Assembly: GCA_964372275.1 (NCBI GenBank)
Contig: CAYJRR010000085.1
Location: 1-19,801, forward strand
Source: CAYJRR01 sp964372275 [NCBI: uncultured bacterium]
GTDB taxonomy: Bacteria > CAYJRR01
DNA: 19,801 nt
Direction of reading: 5' to 3'
The notes under the pieces were generated by a model. The model had not been told where the DNA came from, did no database searches, and saw nothing but the letters and a program-made list of their open reading frames with translations. Within the stretch, counting starts at the first letter, position 1. Every line of letters starts with the position of its first letter. Below are positions 6,944 through 14,818 of the stretch, piece after piece. Position numbers and translations under genes: made by a program.

Positions 6944-8361
6944 TGCGGGGGGTCACGCTCGCCGCTCTGGCGTCGTACCTGGTCCTGCTGATCGGCGTCG
7001 GCCTCTGGTCGGCGCGGCGGCACAAGGGGTTCCACGACTACGTCACCGGCGGCGGGCGGATCCCGGCGTGGATGCTGGCCCTGTCGTTCCTCTCCAACTT
7101 CGTCAGCTCCAACTCTTTCGTCGGACACAGCGCCAAGAGCTACCAGGTGGGGCTCACCTGGTGCCTGGTCGGCGGGATCATGGTCGCCTGCTGCGCGCTC
7201 TCCTGGTTCGTCTTCGCGCCGCGGTTCGCCGCGTTCGCCGGACGCACGCGAGTGACGACGCTTCCGGAGTTTTTCGAGACCCGATTCGCGTCGCCGGCGT
7301 TGGGGGCGGTCGTCGCGGTCGTGGTGGTGGTTACGACGCTCTTCTACCTGCTCGCGGTCCTTCGCGGGACGGCGCTGGTGGTCGCCAGCGGGCTGGGGCT
7401 CCCCTACGTCGGGGCGCTGGGGGTGATCTACGTCGTGACCCTGGTCTACGCGGCGCTCGGCGGCCTGTGGGCCGACGTCTCGACCGACGTGGTGCAGACC
7501 TTCGTGCTCGTTGCCGGGGCGGTCGCACTCCCGCTCGCGGTCCTCGCCGCGGAGCCGGCCGCCACGGCGCCGCCGCCGATCGAGCCGGTGCCGCTGGCGC
7601 TCGTCCTCTCGGTCGGCATCGCCGGCGGGGTGAAGCTCCTCGCCGACCCGAAGCAGATCATCGTCTTCTACGCCTTTCAGGACCCGGCGCGCGCGCGGCG
7701 GTTCCGGTGGGTGGGGCCGACGCTGCTCCTCCTGGTCTACGCCTGCCTCTTTCCGCTCGGCTTCCTGGCGCGGCGGATCGCGGGGGAGGTGCCGGCGCTC
7801 GAGTCGCTCGTGCCGTGGCTCGTCTTCGAGCGAGGGATCCTCGGCGCCTGGCTCGGACCGCTGTTCATGGTGGCGCTGGTCGCCGCGGCGATGAGCTCGC
7901 TCGACTCGGCGCTCCTCGTCGTCGCCTCCTGCGTCGAACGCTCGCTCTTCGCGCGTGGCGGCACCCCCCCGAGCGTTGCGCGCACGCGGCTCCTCGTCGT
8001 CGCCGCGGCGACCGCCAGCCTCCTGCTTTCGATCCGGCCGCTGGGCGGCATCATCGAGCTGACCACCTTCGCCGGCGCGCTCCTCGGCGCGGCGCTCCTC
8101 CCCGCGATCGGCGTCGGGTTGACCTCGCGCGAGATCCCGGCCCGCGCCGTCCTGGCGTCGATCGCCTTCGGCTGCGCGGGCGCCGTCGCCGGAAAGCTGT
8201 TGCCCGACCTCGTCGGGATCCGCTCCCCCTGGTTCCAGGACATGTTCGTCGGTCTGGCCGCGTCGACGCTGGCGCTGCTTCCTAGTCTCCGACGCGCTCC
8301 AGGTTCTCGAACGTCAGGTCGTAGCGCACCCAGTAGTACGGGTCGTCCGAGCCCTGCTTGA
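6943..8361 (+). CDS. sodium:solute symporter (SSS family)
   Basis: This 472-residue membrane transporter has about 12-13 hydrophobic helices and the SSS fold signature. The first helix is followed by the family pattern of a short basic loop and G-G-x-x-I-P-A-W, then F-V-S-S-N-S-F-V-G, a G-L-W-A-D-V-S-T-D-V-V-Q-T segment and A-A-A-M-S-S-L-D-S-A-L in the later helix that holds the Na+ site in this superfamily. The substrate is unknown; coupling to the upstream acylase suggests uptake of an amino acid, peptide fragment or fatty-acid-type product (inference). The start overlaps the acylase stop (TGATG). The last 25-27 codons are polar (Arg/Ser/Pro-rich) and run antisense to the lipoprotein gene's 3' end, so the natural C-terminus may be a late, poorly constrained tail. 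Confidence 0.9.
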   Translation: MRGVTLAALASYLVLLIGVGLWSARRHKGFHDYVTGGGRIPAWMLALSFLSNFVSSNSFVGHSAKSYQVGLTWCLVGGIMVACCALSWFVFAPRFAAFAGRTRVTTLPEFFETRFASPALGAVVAVVVVVTTLFYLLAVLRGTALVVASGLGLPYVGALGVIYVVTLVYAALGGLWADVSTDVVQTFVLVAGAVALPLAVLAAEPAATAPPPIEPVPLALVLSVGIAGGVKLLADPKQIIVFYAFQDPARARRFRWVGPTLLLLVYACLFPLGFLARRIAGEVPALESLVPWLVFERGILGAWLGPLFMVALVAAAMSSLDSALLVVASCVERSLFARGGTPPSVARTRLLVVAAATASLLLSIRPLGGIIELTTFAGALLGAALLPAIGVGLTSREIPARAVLASIAFGCAGAVAGKLLPDLVGIRSPWFQDMFVGLAASTLALLPSLRRAPGSRTSGRSAPSSTGRPSPA

Positions 8362-8737
8362 AGTAGCGGCCGGTGTAGGCGAACGATCCGCCGTCGGAGG
8401 TGAGCGCCCCTTCGGTCGAGATCCGGACGACGATCACCCCGAGGTCGCCGCCGACGTCGTACTCCCCTTGCAGATAGTCCGAGCCGAAGGTGAGACCCCT
8501 CGGGTCGGCCAGCGCCGTGAATCCGGCGAACGAGACCGCCGGACCGAACTGGTCGACGACGAACTTCACGGTCCGGTCGTCGACCGACATCTCCCCCCCG
8601 TCCTGGGTGGAGTAGCGGATCGTCACGTCGGCGGTGAACGTGCCGTCGAACTCCGCGGCCGACAACGGATATTCGGATCCTCCGGGGTCGCAGCCGCCCG
8701 CCAGGAGCAGGGCCAGCAAGCCTCCACGCGTGCCCAT
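8282..8737 (-). CDS. small lipoprotein, function unknown
   Basis: This is a 151-residue protein. A short hydrophobic signal peptide ends in L-A-G-G-C with lipidation expected at C16; the lipobox is imperfect (Ala at -3). The mature part is acidic and rich in beta-strand patterns (T-F-T-A-D-V-T-I-R-Y, V-I-V-V-R-I-S) with several Gly/Asp turns and aromatic clusters, as in small periplasmic beta-sandwich lipoproteins. I do not recognise a family. The start is strongly supported by GGGAGGT about 6 nt before ATG 8737. Its 3' end overlaps the convergent symporter gene by 80 bp. It diverges from the methyltransferase, with a long palindrome in between. Confidence 0.8.
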   Translation of the reverse strand: MGTRGGLLALLLAGGCDPGGSEYPLSAAEFDGTFTADVTIRYSTQDGGEMSVDDRTVKFVVDQFGPAVSFAGFTALADPRGLTFGSDYLQGEYDVGGDLGVIVVRISTEGALTSDGGSFAYTGRYFKQGSDDPYYWVRYDLTFENLERVGD

Positions 8738-8760
8738 CGTGTGACCTCCCTCGTCTACTG

Positions 8761-8803
8761 TAACCCCGCAAAGCCGCTCTGGCAGCGGATTTGCGGGGAG
8801 TTA
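8761..8803. repeat. long imperfect inverted repeat between divergent genes
   Basis: Arms TAACCCCGCAAAGCCGCT (8761-8778) and AGCGGATTTGCGGGGAGTTA (8784-8803) flank a 5-nt loop CTGGC. Pairing is CCGCT/AGCGG, one G-A mismatch, then CAAA.../...TTTG through CCCCG/CGGGG, a 2-nt AG bulge, and TAA/TTA. It lies 24 bp from the lipoprotein start and 33 bp from the methyltransferase start. It could be an operator for both genes, a 5'-UTR hairpin, or a REP-like repeat dispersed in the genome. No second copy is seen in this window. Confidence 0.8.
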
Positions 8804-8824
8804 CCCCACGGTGGCGGTGCCGGG

Positions 8825-8830
8825 TAGGAT
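8825..8830 (+). promoter_or_regulatory. candidate -10 element (TAGGAT), near-leaderless methyltransferase transcript
   Basis: TAGGAT (matches TANNNT) lies 6 nt before the GTG at 8837, so transcription would start at or next to the start codon. The only -35 candidate, TTACCC at 8801-8806, sits on the edge of the inverted repeat with an 18-nt spacer, which would place a repeat-binding protein on the promoter. The same bases contain AGGA, which could instead act as a ribosome-binding site. Confidence 0.3.
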
Positions 8831-8836
8831 GCCGCC

Positions 8837-9490
8837 GTGCGGCTGCGAACCCCCTGGATCTTCGACGTCGGCGCCGGGATCTACGACCGGCTCACCGACC
8901 AGGCGGTCTGGCGCGCCCACTGCCGGGAGATGGCGGCGCGTCTCCCCGGCGGGCCGGTGCTCGATCTGGGGATCGGACCGGGAGTCTCCGGGATCGAGAT
9001 GGCGCGCGCGTCGCCGGGACTCTCGTTCATCGGAGTCGACCTGGCGATGCCGATGCTCGAGCGGGCGAAACGCCACGTCGCCGCGGCGCAGGTCGAGCTT
9101 CCCCTGGTCCGCGCCGACGCCGCGCGGCTCCCGTTCGACGCCGGGAGCTTCGCCGCCGCCGTCGGCCACAGCTTCCTCTACCTCGTCGAAGACCGGACCG
9201 CCGTGCTTCGCGACGTCCACCGCGTGCTCCGCCCGGGTGGGCGGATCGTCTTCCTGGAGCCGAACGGCGCGACCGGTTCAATCGCGCGCGCGTCGGCGAT
9301 CGGGCGCGCGGTCGTCCGGGGCGAGGTGCGGTTTGCGACCTCGATGGCGCTCTGGAACGTCTTCTCCCGGTTGCACGGCCGCTTCACCGCCGAGACGATC
9401 GGGGCGCAGCTCGCGGCCTGCGGATTTTCCAATCCCAAGGCGGAGCCGACGCTCGGCGGCCTGGGGCTGATCGCCTCGGCCGAGCGGTGA
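8837..9490 (+). CDS. class I SAM-dependent methyltransferase
   Basis: This 217-residue soluble enzyme has the Rossmann-type methyltransferase domain (Methyltransf_11-like). Motif I is V-L-D-L-G-I-G-P-G (41-49), the acidic SAM-ribose residue is D68 in G-V-D-L-A, the adenine loop is R-A-D-A-A-R-L-P-F (92-100), and the post-motif strand is L-R-P-G-G-R-I-V-F-L-E-P (131-142). The acceptor substrate is unknown; the pattern resembles enzymes that methylate small molecules or lipids such as quinones and phosphatidylethanolamine. The start is GTG 8837, chosen because the protein opens with a plausible N-terminal helix and no in-frame ATG fits better. It is divergent from the lipoprotein gene. A TGA ends it; the following codons do not extend a conserved motif. 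Confidence 0.88.
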   Translation: MRLRTPWIFDVGAGIYDRLTDQAVWRAHCREMAARLPGGPVLDLGIGPGVSGIEMARASPGLSFIGVDLAMPMLERAKRHVAAAQVELPLVRADAARLPFDAGSFAAAVGHSFLYLVEDRTAVLRDVHRVLRPGGRIVFLEPNGATGSIARASAIGRAVVRGEVRFATSMALWNVFSRLHGRFTAETIGAQLAACGFSNPKAEPTLGGLGLIASAER

Positions 9491-9720
9491 CCGTGGCGCG
9501 AACGCGGGGACAACGGCGCGTGACCGCACCGAACCGGTTCGCCGCGGCGACCGGGGTCGCGGGGGCGGCGGCGGCCGTCCCGGCGGCCTTTCCCGCGGCA
9601 TCCCCCCCGCCGGGGGTACACCCCACGGCCGCCGTTACGGCCTCCGTCGCGGCCCCGGTACCGGTCGCGAATGCGGCTACGTGGACACGGGCACGAAAGC
9701 GTGTCTGAAATACGCGCCCC
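9491..9720. other. 230-bp intergenic, low-complexity GC-rich spacer with small hairpins
   Basis: No gene can be supported; both strands encode only Ala/Gly/Arg/Pro low-complexity strings. Small inverted repeats occur: CCCCC-GCC-GGGGG (9604-9616), GGCCG-n6-CGGCC (9627-9642) and the palindrome CCGGTACCGG (9655-9664). The first could form a weak terminator after the methyltransferase gene but has no T tract. No clear promoter is seen before the amidohydrolase. Confidence 0.5.
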
Positions 9721-11406
9721 ATGATCCCCCTGCTCGCGTCCATCCTTCTCGCCGCGCCGGCCTCCCACGCGCCCGCGCAGCTCCTCCTCACCCACGCCAA
9801 CGTCGTCACCCTCGATCCGGCGCACCCGCGCGCCGAGGCGATCGCGATCCGCGGTGACACCATCGTCTACGTCGGCGATGCCGCCGGCGCGGAGGCGTTC
9901 GCCGGACCGAAGACCGAGCGCATCGACCTGGCCGGCTCCACCGTCGTTCCGGGACTGGTCGACGCGCACGCGCACGTAGCCTCCCTCGGTGGCGACCTGG
10001 AGAGCCTGCGGCTGAACGGCACGACGAGCTGGGAGGCGGTCGTCGCCGCCGTCGCGGAACGGGTCGCCCGGGCGAAGCCGGGCGAATGGATCGTCGGGCG
10101 CGGCTGGGATCAGAACGACTGGGCGGTGAAGGAGTTCCCGACACACGAGAAGCTCTCGGCCGTTTCGCCGAACAACCCGGTGTTGCTGTCGCGGATCGAC
10201 GGGCACGCCGTCGTCGTCAACGCGCTCGCCCTGCGGACGGGGGGCGTGACCCGCGCGACGGCCGACCCGCCGGGCGGCCGGATCCTGCGCGCGGCCGCGG
10301 CCGGGGAGCCGACGGGGGTGCTGGTCGACGACGCGATCGATCTCGTGGCGAAGCACGTCCCCTCGCCGACGCTCGCGCAGGTGAAGGCGCGGATCCTGCG
10401 CGCGCAGGAGGCCTGCCTCGCGGCGGGGCTCACCGGCATCCACGACATGGGGGTCGGCGCGACGGAACTGGCCGCCTTCGAGGCGCTCGACCGGGAGCGG
10501 AAGCTGAAGCTTCGCGTGTACGCTTTGCTCGACGGCGGCGACCGCTCGCTCTTGAAGAAGCGGTTCGCCCGCGGTCCGGTCGTCGCGAAGGGCAAGGGGC
10601 GGCTGACGGTTCGCGGCTTCAAGCTGTTCGCCGACGGCGCGCTCGGCTCCCGCGGCGCGGCGCTGCTCGCCGACTACGCCGACGAGCCCGGGAATCGCGG
10701 TCTGCTGCGCGACGGAGTCGACGAGATCGCCCGGCGCATCGACGAAGGCCGAAGGGCCGGCTTCCAGGTGGCGGTCCACGCCATCGGGGACGCCGGCAAC
10801 CGAGCGGTGCTCGACGCCATCGAGAGCGTCCGCGACCGCGTCGAGCGGCGTTCCGGCGGGAAGCCGATGTCCGCGGTCGAGCGCCCGCGGATCGAGCACG
10901 TGCAGGTGCTGGCGCCGGAGGATCTGCCGCGCCTGGCGAAGCTCGGGGTCGTCGCTTCGATGCAGCCGACGCACGCCACCTCCGACATGCCGTGGGCCGA
11001 AGCCCGCCTGGGGAAGGAGCGGGTGAAGGGGGCCTATGCCTGGCGCACGCTCCTCGACTCGGGGGCGTCGCTTGCGTTCGGCTCCGACTTCCCGGTCGAG
11101 GGGGTCTCGCCCCTGTGGGGGATCTACGCCGCGGTCACCCGTACCGACCACCAGGGGAGTCCGGCGGGCGGGTGGTTGCCGTCGCAGAAACTCTCCGCGC
11201 TGGAAGCGCTGGCCGGATTCACCACCGGCGCGGCCTACGCCGGTTTCGACGAACGGTCGGGCGGGACGATCGCGGCGGGGCGGCGGGCCGACCTGACGGT
11301 CTTGTCGCGGGACCTCACCGCCGTAGCAGCGGCCGAGATCCTCACCACGGAGGTCCGGATGACCGTCGTCGGAGGGGAGATCGTCTTCCGCCGCGACGCG
11401 AGCTGA
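9721..11406 (+). CDS. exported amidohydrolase family 3 (YtcJ-like) metallohydrolase
   Basis: This 561-residue TIM-barrel metal hydrolase begins with a signal peptide (about 1-18, ending A-P-A-Q). Its small beta domain is formed by both ends (20-75 and about 500-561, typical for the superfamily). Metal and catalytic positions are visible: H83 and H85 in D-A-H-A-H, K301 in R-G-F-K-L-F-A-D-G-A-L-G-S-R-G-A, H353 in V-H-A-I-G-D, H393 in I-E-H-V-Q and D456 in G-S-D-F-P-V-E. The family hydrolyses N-acyl or imide bonds; the substrate is unknown. No Shine-Dalgarno precedes the ATG, and this start is used because it gives the signal peptide. It lies 57 bp before the DUF5916 gene, probably in one transcript. 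Confidence 0.92.
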   Translation: MIPLLASILLAAPASHAPAQLLLTHANVVTLDPAHPRAEAIAIRGDTIVYVGDAAGAEAFAGPKTERIDLAGSTVVPGLVDAHAHVASLGGDLESLRLNGTTSWEAVVAAVAERVARAKPGEWIVGRGWDQNDWAVKEFPTHEKLSAVSPNNPVLLSRIDGHAVVVNALALRTGGVTRATADPPGGRILRAAAAGEPTGVLVDDAIDLVAKHVPSPTLAQVKARILRAQEACLAAGLTGIHDMGVGATELAAFEALDRERKLKLRVYALLDGGDRSLLKKRFARGPVVAKGKGRLTVRGFKLFADGALGSRGAALLADYADEPGNRGLLRDGVDEIARRIDEGRRAGFQVAVHAIGDAGNRAVLDAIESVRDRVERRSGGKPMSAVERPRIEHVQVLAPEDLPRLAKLGVVASMQPTHATSDMPWAEARLGKERVKGAYAWRTLLDSGASLAFGSDFPVEGVSPLWGIYAAVTRTDHQGSPAGGWLPSQKLSALEALAGFTTGAAYAGFDERSGGTIAAGRRADLTVLSRDLTAVAAAEILTTEVRMTVVGGEIVFRRDAS

Positions 11407-11463
11407 AATAAGGTGCGGACCGGCGCGTAGGGGGGGCCGCCACGTTCGACCCGAGGAGCCCCG

Positions 11464-13638
11464 ATGCCGACCGGTCCCGCCTTCGCCCTGATCCTCGCCG
11501 CCTTCTCCGATCTCCCCTCGATCGACGCGCCGGTCGTCACCGAGCCGCCGACGATCGACGGCCGGCTCGACGAGCCGGTGTGGGAACGGGCGGTGAAGGT
11601 CGACACCTTCTCCGCCGCCAAGCCGACCGAAGGGGCCCCCCCGTCGGAGCGCACCCAGGTGCGCCTGCTGCGCGACAGCCAAGCCCTCTACCTCGCCTTC
11701 GAGGCGTTCGAGCGCGATCCGTCCCAGGTCCGGGTCTCGTTCGGCGATCGCGACGACGTCGGATCGGACGACCTGGTCGGCGTCCTGCTCGATCCGTTCG
11801 GCGACGAGCGCCGCGGGTTCGAGTTCCTGATGAATCCCTACGGCTTCCAGCTCGACTGCGTCCAGATCGAAAGCGGCAACGAAGACTGCACCTGGGACGC
11901 GCTCTACGACTCGCGCGGCCGCACCACACCGGAGGGGTTCGTCGTCGAAGCGCGGATCCCGTTCGCCAGCCTCCGCTTCGACCCGACGCGCGACGCGTGG
12001 CGGATGCAGCTCCTGCGGGTGATCCGGCGTACCGGGGAGGCGCTCGTCTGGTCGCCGTTCCAGGCGGCGCGCGGCGGGTTCCTGCGCCAGACGGGACACC
12101 TCACCGGGATGCGCGGGATCCCGGCGCGCCGCACGGCGGAGCTCCTGCCGGAGATGACGATGCGCGCCGGCCCCGCGACGAGCCGCGCGGGCGCGCTCTA
12201 CGCGCCGGAGGCCGATTCGGGGCTCCCCGAGAACGCCGCCGCCGACCTCGGGCTCTCGGCGAAGGTGGCGCGCGCCGGGGGCGCCGTCGACCTCGCGATC
12301 AACCCTGACTACAGCCAGATCGAGTCGGACGCCTCGCGAATCGCCGCGAACGAGCGGTTCGCCCTCTACTACGACGAGAAGCGGCCGTTCTTCCTGGAAG
12401 GACGCGAGCTGTTCGCGATGCCGTGGGAGGCGGTCTACACCCGTTCGATCGTCGACCCCGTCTATGGCGCGAAGGTCTCGGGCAAGGCCGGGCGCACCGC
12501 CTTCGCCGTGCTCCACGCCGAGGACGACCAGCCAGCGGCGAGCGTCGTCGACGGTCGCTGGAGCCCGGAGAGCTACGCCGAAGGACGGGCGATCTCGACC
12601 GTCGCCCGCGGCGTCACCGACTTCGGCGGGGACAACACCGCCGGTTTCCTCGCGACGACGAAGAGGGTCGGCGAGCATTGGAACCGCGTTGTCGGGGCCG
12701 ACGGGAAAGTCGCGGTCACCGAGTCGTATCGCCTGATCGCGCAGGGGCTCTGGTCGGCGACCGACCTGCCCGGCGGCCTCTACGAGACCGGGACGGCGGT
12801 CAAGGTCCGCCTCCGCGGCGGCGACCGGCGGCTCAGCTGGTTCCAGTGGTACGAACAGATCGATCCCGACTTCCGCGCCGAGACCGGGTACATCCCGCGC
12901 GTCGGTTATCGCGAAGCGGGCCTGGGGCCGTCCTACCGGATCGAGACCGGACGCAGCACCGGCCTGCTCGCGGTGCGGCCCGAGGTCGAGGTGAGCTGGC
13001 TCGACTCCCAGGTCGACCACGACTTCGAGCGGTTCGGCCGGACCCGGATCGTCTTCGAGTTTCCGGCCACGCGGTTCGTCGTCGCCGGCGCGGCGGCCGA
13101 GGAAGGGTTTTCCAACCGCACGTTCCACAAGAACCGGGTCGCGGTCGGGGGCGGAGGATCTCCGACCGGGTGGCTCTCCTTCGACGCCGACCTCTCCGCC
13201 GGGAAGCAGATCTCCTACTTCCAGCCGGACGACCCGTACGTCGGCGGCGTGGTCGCGGCCGGCGGCGGCGTGGAGCTCAAGCCCTGGGACCGGCTACGGT
13301 TCGGCGCGCGCTACGGGCGCTCGATCTTCTCGTCCGGCGAGGTGGGCGATGCCTGGCGTCAGCTCACCTCGCGGGGCGGCGAGGAGACGGTCTTCGACGA
13401 GGCCGTCTCCCGTGGAAGCGTGCTGTTCTTCCTGACGCCGTCGATCTCGGCGCGGGTGATCGGCGACTGGACCTCGGATTCGGACCGGATCGTCCTCTCG
13501 GGCCTGCTCTCCTATCGGCCCGGACCGGGGACCGTCTTCTACGTCGGCTACCAGGACGCCGCCCCCGCCGGCGCCGACCCGTCAACCGCCCCCGCGCGCG
13601 CCGCCTTTCTCAAGCTCTCCTACCTCTGGCGCTCCTGA
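11464..13638 (+). CDS. CBM9-like / DUF5916 outer-membrane protein
   Basis: This 724-residue protein has a weak signal peptide (about 1-18). Residues about 20-205 form a carbohydrate-binding-family-9-like beta sandwich: I-D-G-R-L-D-E-P-V-W near the start is its hallmark, as in cellobiose/xylan-binding modules. The remaining 500 residues match the DUF5916 pattern, including D-L-A-I-N-P-D-Y-S-Q-I-E-S-D, the E-K-R-P-F-F-L-E-G motif, and then alternating aromatic/polar strands typical of an outer-membrane beta barrel up to L-K-L-S-Y-L-W-R-S. The role of the family is unproved; binding or transport of glycans or peptides at the cell surface is likely. The start is supported by GAGGAG 5 nt before ATG 11464. 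It probably shares a transcript with the amidohydrolase. Confidence 0.85.
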   Translation: MPTGPAFALILAAFSDLPSIDAPVVTEPPTIDGRLDEPVWERAVKVDTFSAAKPTEGAPPSERTQVRLLRDSQALYLAFEAFERDPSQVRVSFGDRDDVGSDDLVGVLLDPFGDERRGFEFLMNPYGFQLDCVQIESGNEDCTWDALYDSRGRTTPEGFVVEARIPFASLRFDPTRDAWRMQLLRVIRRTGEALVWSPFQAARGGFLRQTGHLTGMRGIPARRTAELLPEMTMRAGPATSRAGALYAPEADSGLPENAAADLGLSAKVARAGGAVDLAINPDYSQIESDASRIAANERFALYYDEKRPFFLEGRELFAMPWEAVYTRSIVDPVYGAKVSGKAGRTAFAVLHAEDDQPAASVVDGRWSPESYAEGRAISTVARGVTDFGGDNTAGFLATTKRVGEHWNRVVGADGKVAVTESYRLIAQGLWSATDLPGGLYETGTAVKVRLRGGDRRLSWFQWYEQIDPDFRAETGYIPRVGYREAGLGPSYRIETGRSTGLLAVRPEVEVSWLDSQVDHDFERFGRTRIVFEFPATRFVVAGAAAEEGFSNRTFHKNRVAVGGGGSPTGWLSFDADLSAGKQISYFQPDDPYVGGVVAAGGGVELKPWDRLRFGARYGRSIFSSGEVGDAWRQLTSRGGEETVFDEAVSRGSVLFFLTPSISARVIGDWTSDSDRIVLSGLLSYRPGPGTVFYVGYQDAAPAGADPSTAPARAAFLKLSYLWRS

Positions 13639-13716
13639 CGTGACGGCCGGCACGGGACTGGGCGCTGTGACGTCGGCCATGGTCAACGCCCGCCGGGTGG
13701 AGCGATCATCGCGGAC

Positions 13717-14367
13717 ATGAAGGCTCGCGGATCGATGGCGGCAGTGTCGCTCGTCCTGATCGCGGAGCTCGTCGCCGGATGCCGGGACGAGCGGCGCAAG
13801 ACGAACAACGACGACGACCTCGACACCGAGGCGGGGGTCATCGACGTCTACCAAAACTTCGAGCCGACGATCTTCAAGATCACCACCGCCGGTCTGGCGG
13901 CGAAGGACACCGCGGCGCAGGGGGCGAACATCCCCGCCGTGCCACTCACCGGCGACGTGATGGGGACGGGGACGATGGGGGGGACGGTGGCCCAGTCGGG
14001 CAGCCTGAACCAGAACTTGAACCTCTGGGTGCAGCTCAACGATTACAGCGACACCGGTCTGGTGCGCTACCAGACCGAGGGGACCTCCCTCCAGTTTGGG
14101 CTCAACATCACCAACCAGCCGTCGGACAACCAGATGACCGGCGACCTGGTGGGCGCGCTGACCCTGGCCGGCGACGTCGAGGGCATCGGCGATTTCGACC
14201 TGCACACCGTCTCCGACCTCGCCGACGACGACGCGAATCCGGCGCTGATCTGCACCCGCGTGACCGGGACGGTGACGGCCGTCCACGACTCGACGCTGAC
14301 GGTCGACTTCGTGATCGCGGCCGGCGTCCTCGACTCCGCGCAAGCCCTCAAGTGCTCCACCCTGTAG
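13717..14367 (+). CDS. lipoprotein of unknown function
   Basis: This 216-residue protein has a lipoprotein signal peptide: basic n-region, hydrophobic core, lipobox L-V-A-G-C with lipidation at C22. A charged linker (R-R-K-T-N-N-D-D-D) follows, then a Gly/Thr/Asn-rich, beta-patterned domain with runs such as G-T-G-T-M-G-G-T-V and several N-x-N-x turns. Two cysteines near the end (C-T-R-V and K-C-S-T-L) may form a disulfide. I do not recognise a family. ATG 13717 gives a basic n-region; an in-frame ATG six codons later is possible. The Shine-Dalgarno is weak (GGTGGAG, 14 nt away). It ends 4 bp from the end of the convergent Mo-domain gene, with no room for a terminator. Confidence 0.75.
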   Translation: MKARGSMAAVSLVLIAELVAGCRDERRKTNNDDDLDTEAGVIDVYQNFEPTIFKITTAGLAAKDTAAQGANIPAVPLTGDVMGTGTMGGTVAQSGSLNQNLNLWVQLNDYSDTGLVRYQTEGTSLQFGLNITNQPSDNQMTGDLVGALTLAGDVEGIGDFDLHTVSDLADDDANPALICTRVTGTVTAVHDSTLTVDFVIAAGVLDSAQALKCSTL

Positions 14368-14371
14368 CGGG

Positions 14372-14800
14372 TCAGCGGTGGAGGTGGCCGACGTCGGGGG
14401 CGCGTTCGCGGGTGAGGCGGATCGTGCCGAGGCGCTTCACGTTGGCGCAGGCGTCGACCTCCCCCTCGCCGCAGGCCGCGGCGTCGACGACGTAGAAGCG
14501 CGCCGGGCCACCTTGCTTCTCGGGGAGCGGCGCGTCGCCGAGACGGTAGGCGACGACCGCGTTGTCGGCGATCGCGCTTAAGCGGACGCTGATCTCGAAG
14601 GCGCCGTCCTCGGAGCAGAGCGAGGCGTAGGCCGCCGAGGCGGTCGGCGCCACGGCGTCGAGCAGCGCCCGCAGCCGCACCGCGCCGCCGGTCTTGCCGG
14701 GGACCAGGGTCGAGAGGTCGTCGATCTGGCCCGGCAGCGCGCGCAGCTCGGCGAAATCGAACTCGCGCGCCCGCGACACCTCGCCTTCGACCCGGATCAT
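14372..14800 (-). CDS. solo molybdopterin-oxidoreductase-like domain protein
   Basis: This 142-residue soluble protein resembles the core of the sulfite-oxidase-type molybdopterin-binding domain. It has G-A-V-R-L-R-A-L-L-D (39-48, where the family has W-x-G-V-x-L-x-x-L-L), S-E-D-G-A-F-E (63-69), V-A-Y-R-L-G-D-A-P-L-P-x-x-x-G-G-P-A-R (83-101) and a closing V-K-R-L-G-T-I-R-L (121-129). The usual cysteine that binds molybdenum, before the first motif, is absent (L-S-T-L-V-P-G instead). A C110-x7-C118 pair occurs in the loop where related solo proteins also seem to have cysteines (from memory). It is half the length of a catalytic enzyme, so it may bind a pterin or a partner without catalysis. 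There is no signal peptide. GAGG lies about 6 nt before the ATG, 18 nt after the Sec-thioredoxin gene in the same operon. Confidence 0.7.
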   Translation of the reverse strand: MIRVEGEVSRAREFDFAELRALPGQIDDLSTLVPGKTGGAVRLRALLDAVAPTASAAYASLCSEDGAFEISVRLSAIADNAVVAYRLGDAPLPEKQGGPARFYVVDAAACGEGEVDACANVKRLGTIRLTRERAPDVGHLHR

Positions 14801-14818
14801 TCGTCCCTCATCGCGCCG

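Noticed and set aside
9488-9523. Read-through of the methyltransferase TGA
   Set aside because: The next codons give only P-W-R-E-R-G-D-N-G-A before another TGA, with no redox motif.
9178-13128. 1316-codon open frame on the minus strand
   Set aside because: It is antisense to the methyltransferase, amidohydrolase and DUF5916 genes, is Arg/Pro/Gly-rich with no domain pattern, and reflects the scarcity of stops in GC-rich DNA.
14339-14374. Read-through of the TGA ending the Mo-type domain gene as another Sec site
   Set aside because: The frame stays open afterwards, but the domain already ends at its normal last strand, the downstream codons overlap the lipoprotein gene antisense, and no C-x-x-U or similar motif or clear hairpin is seen.
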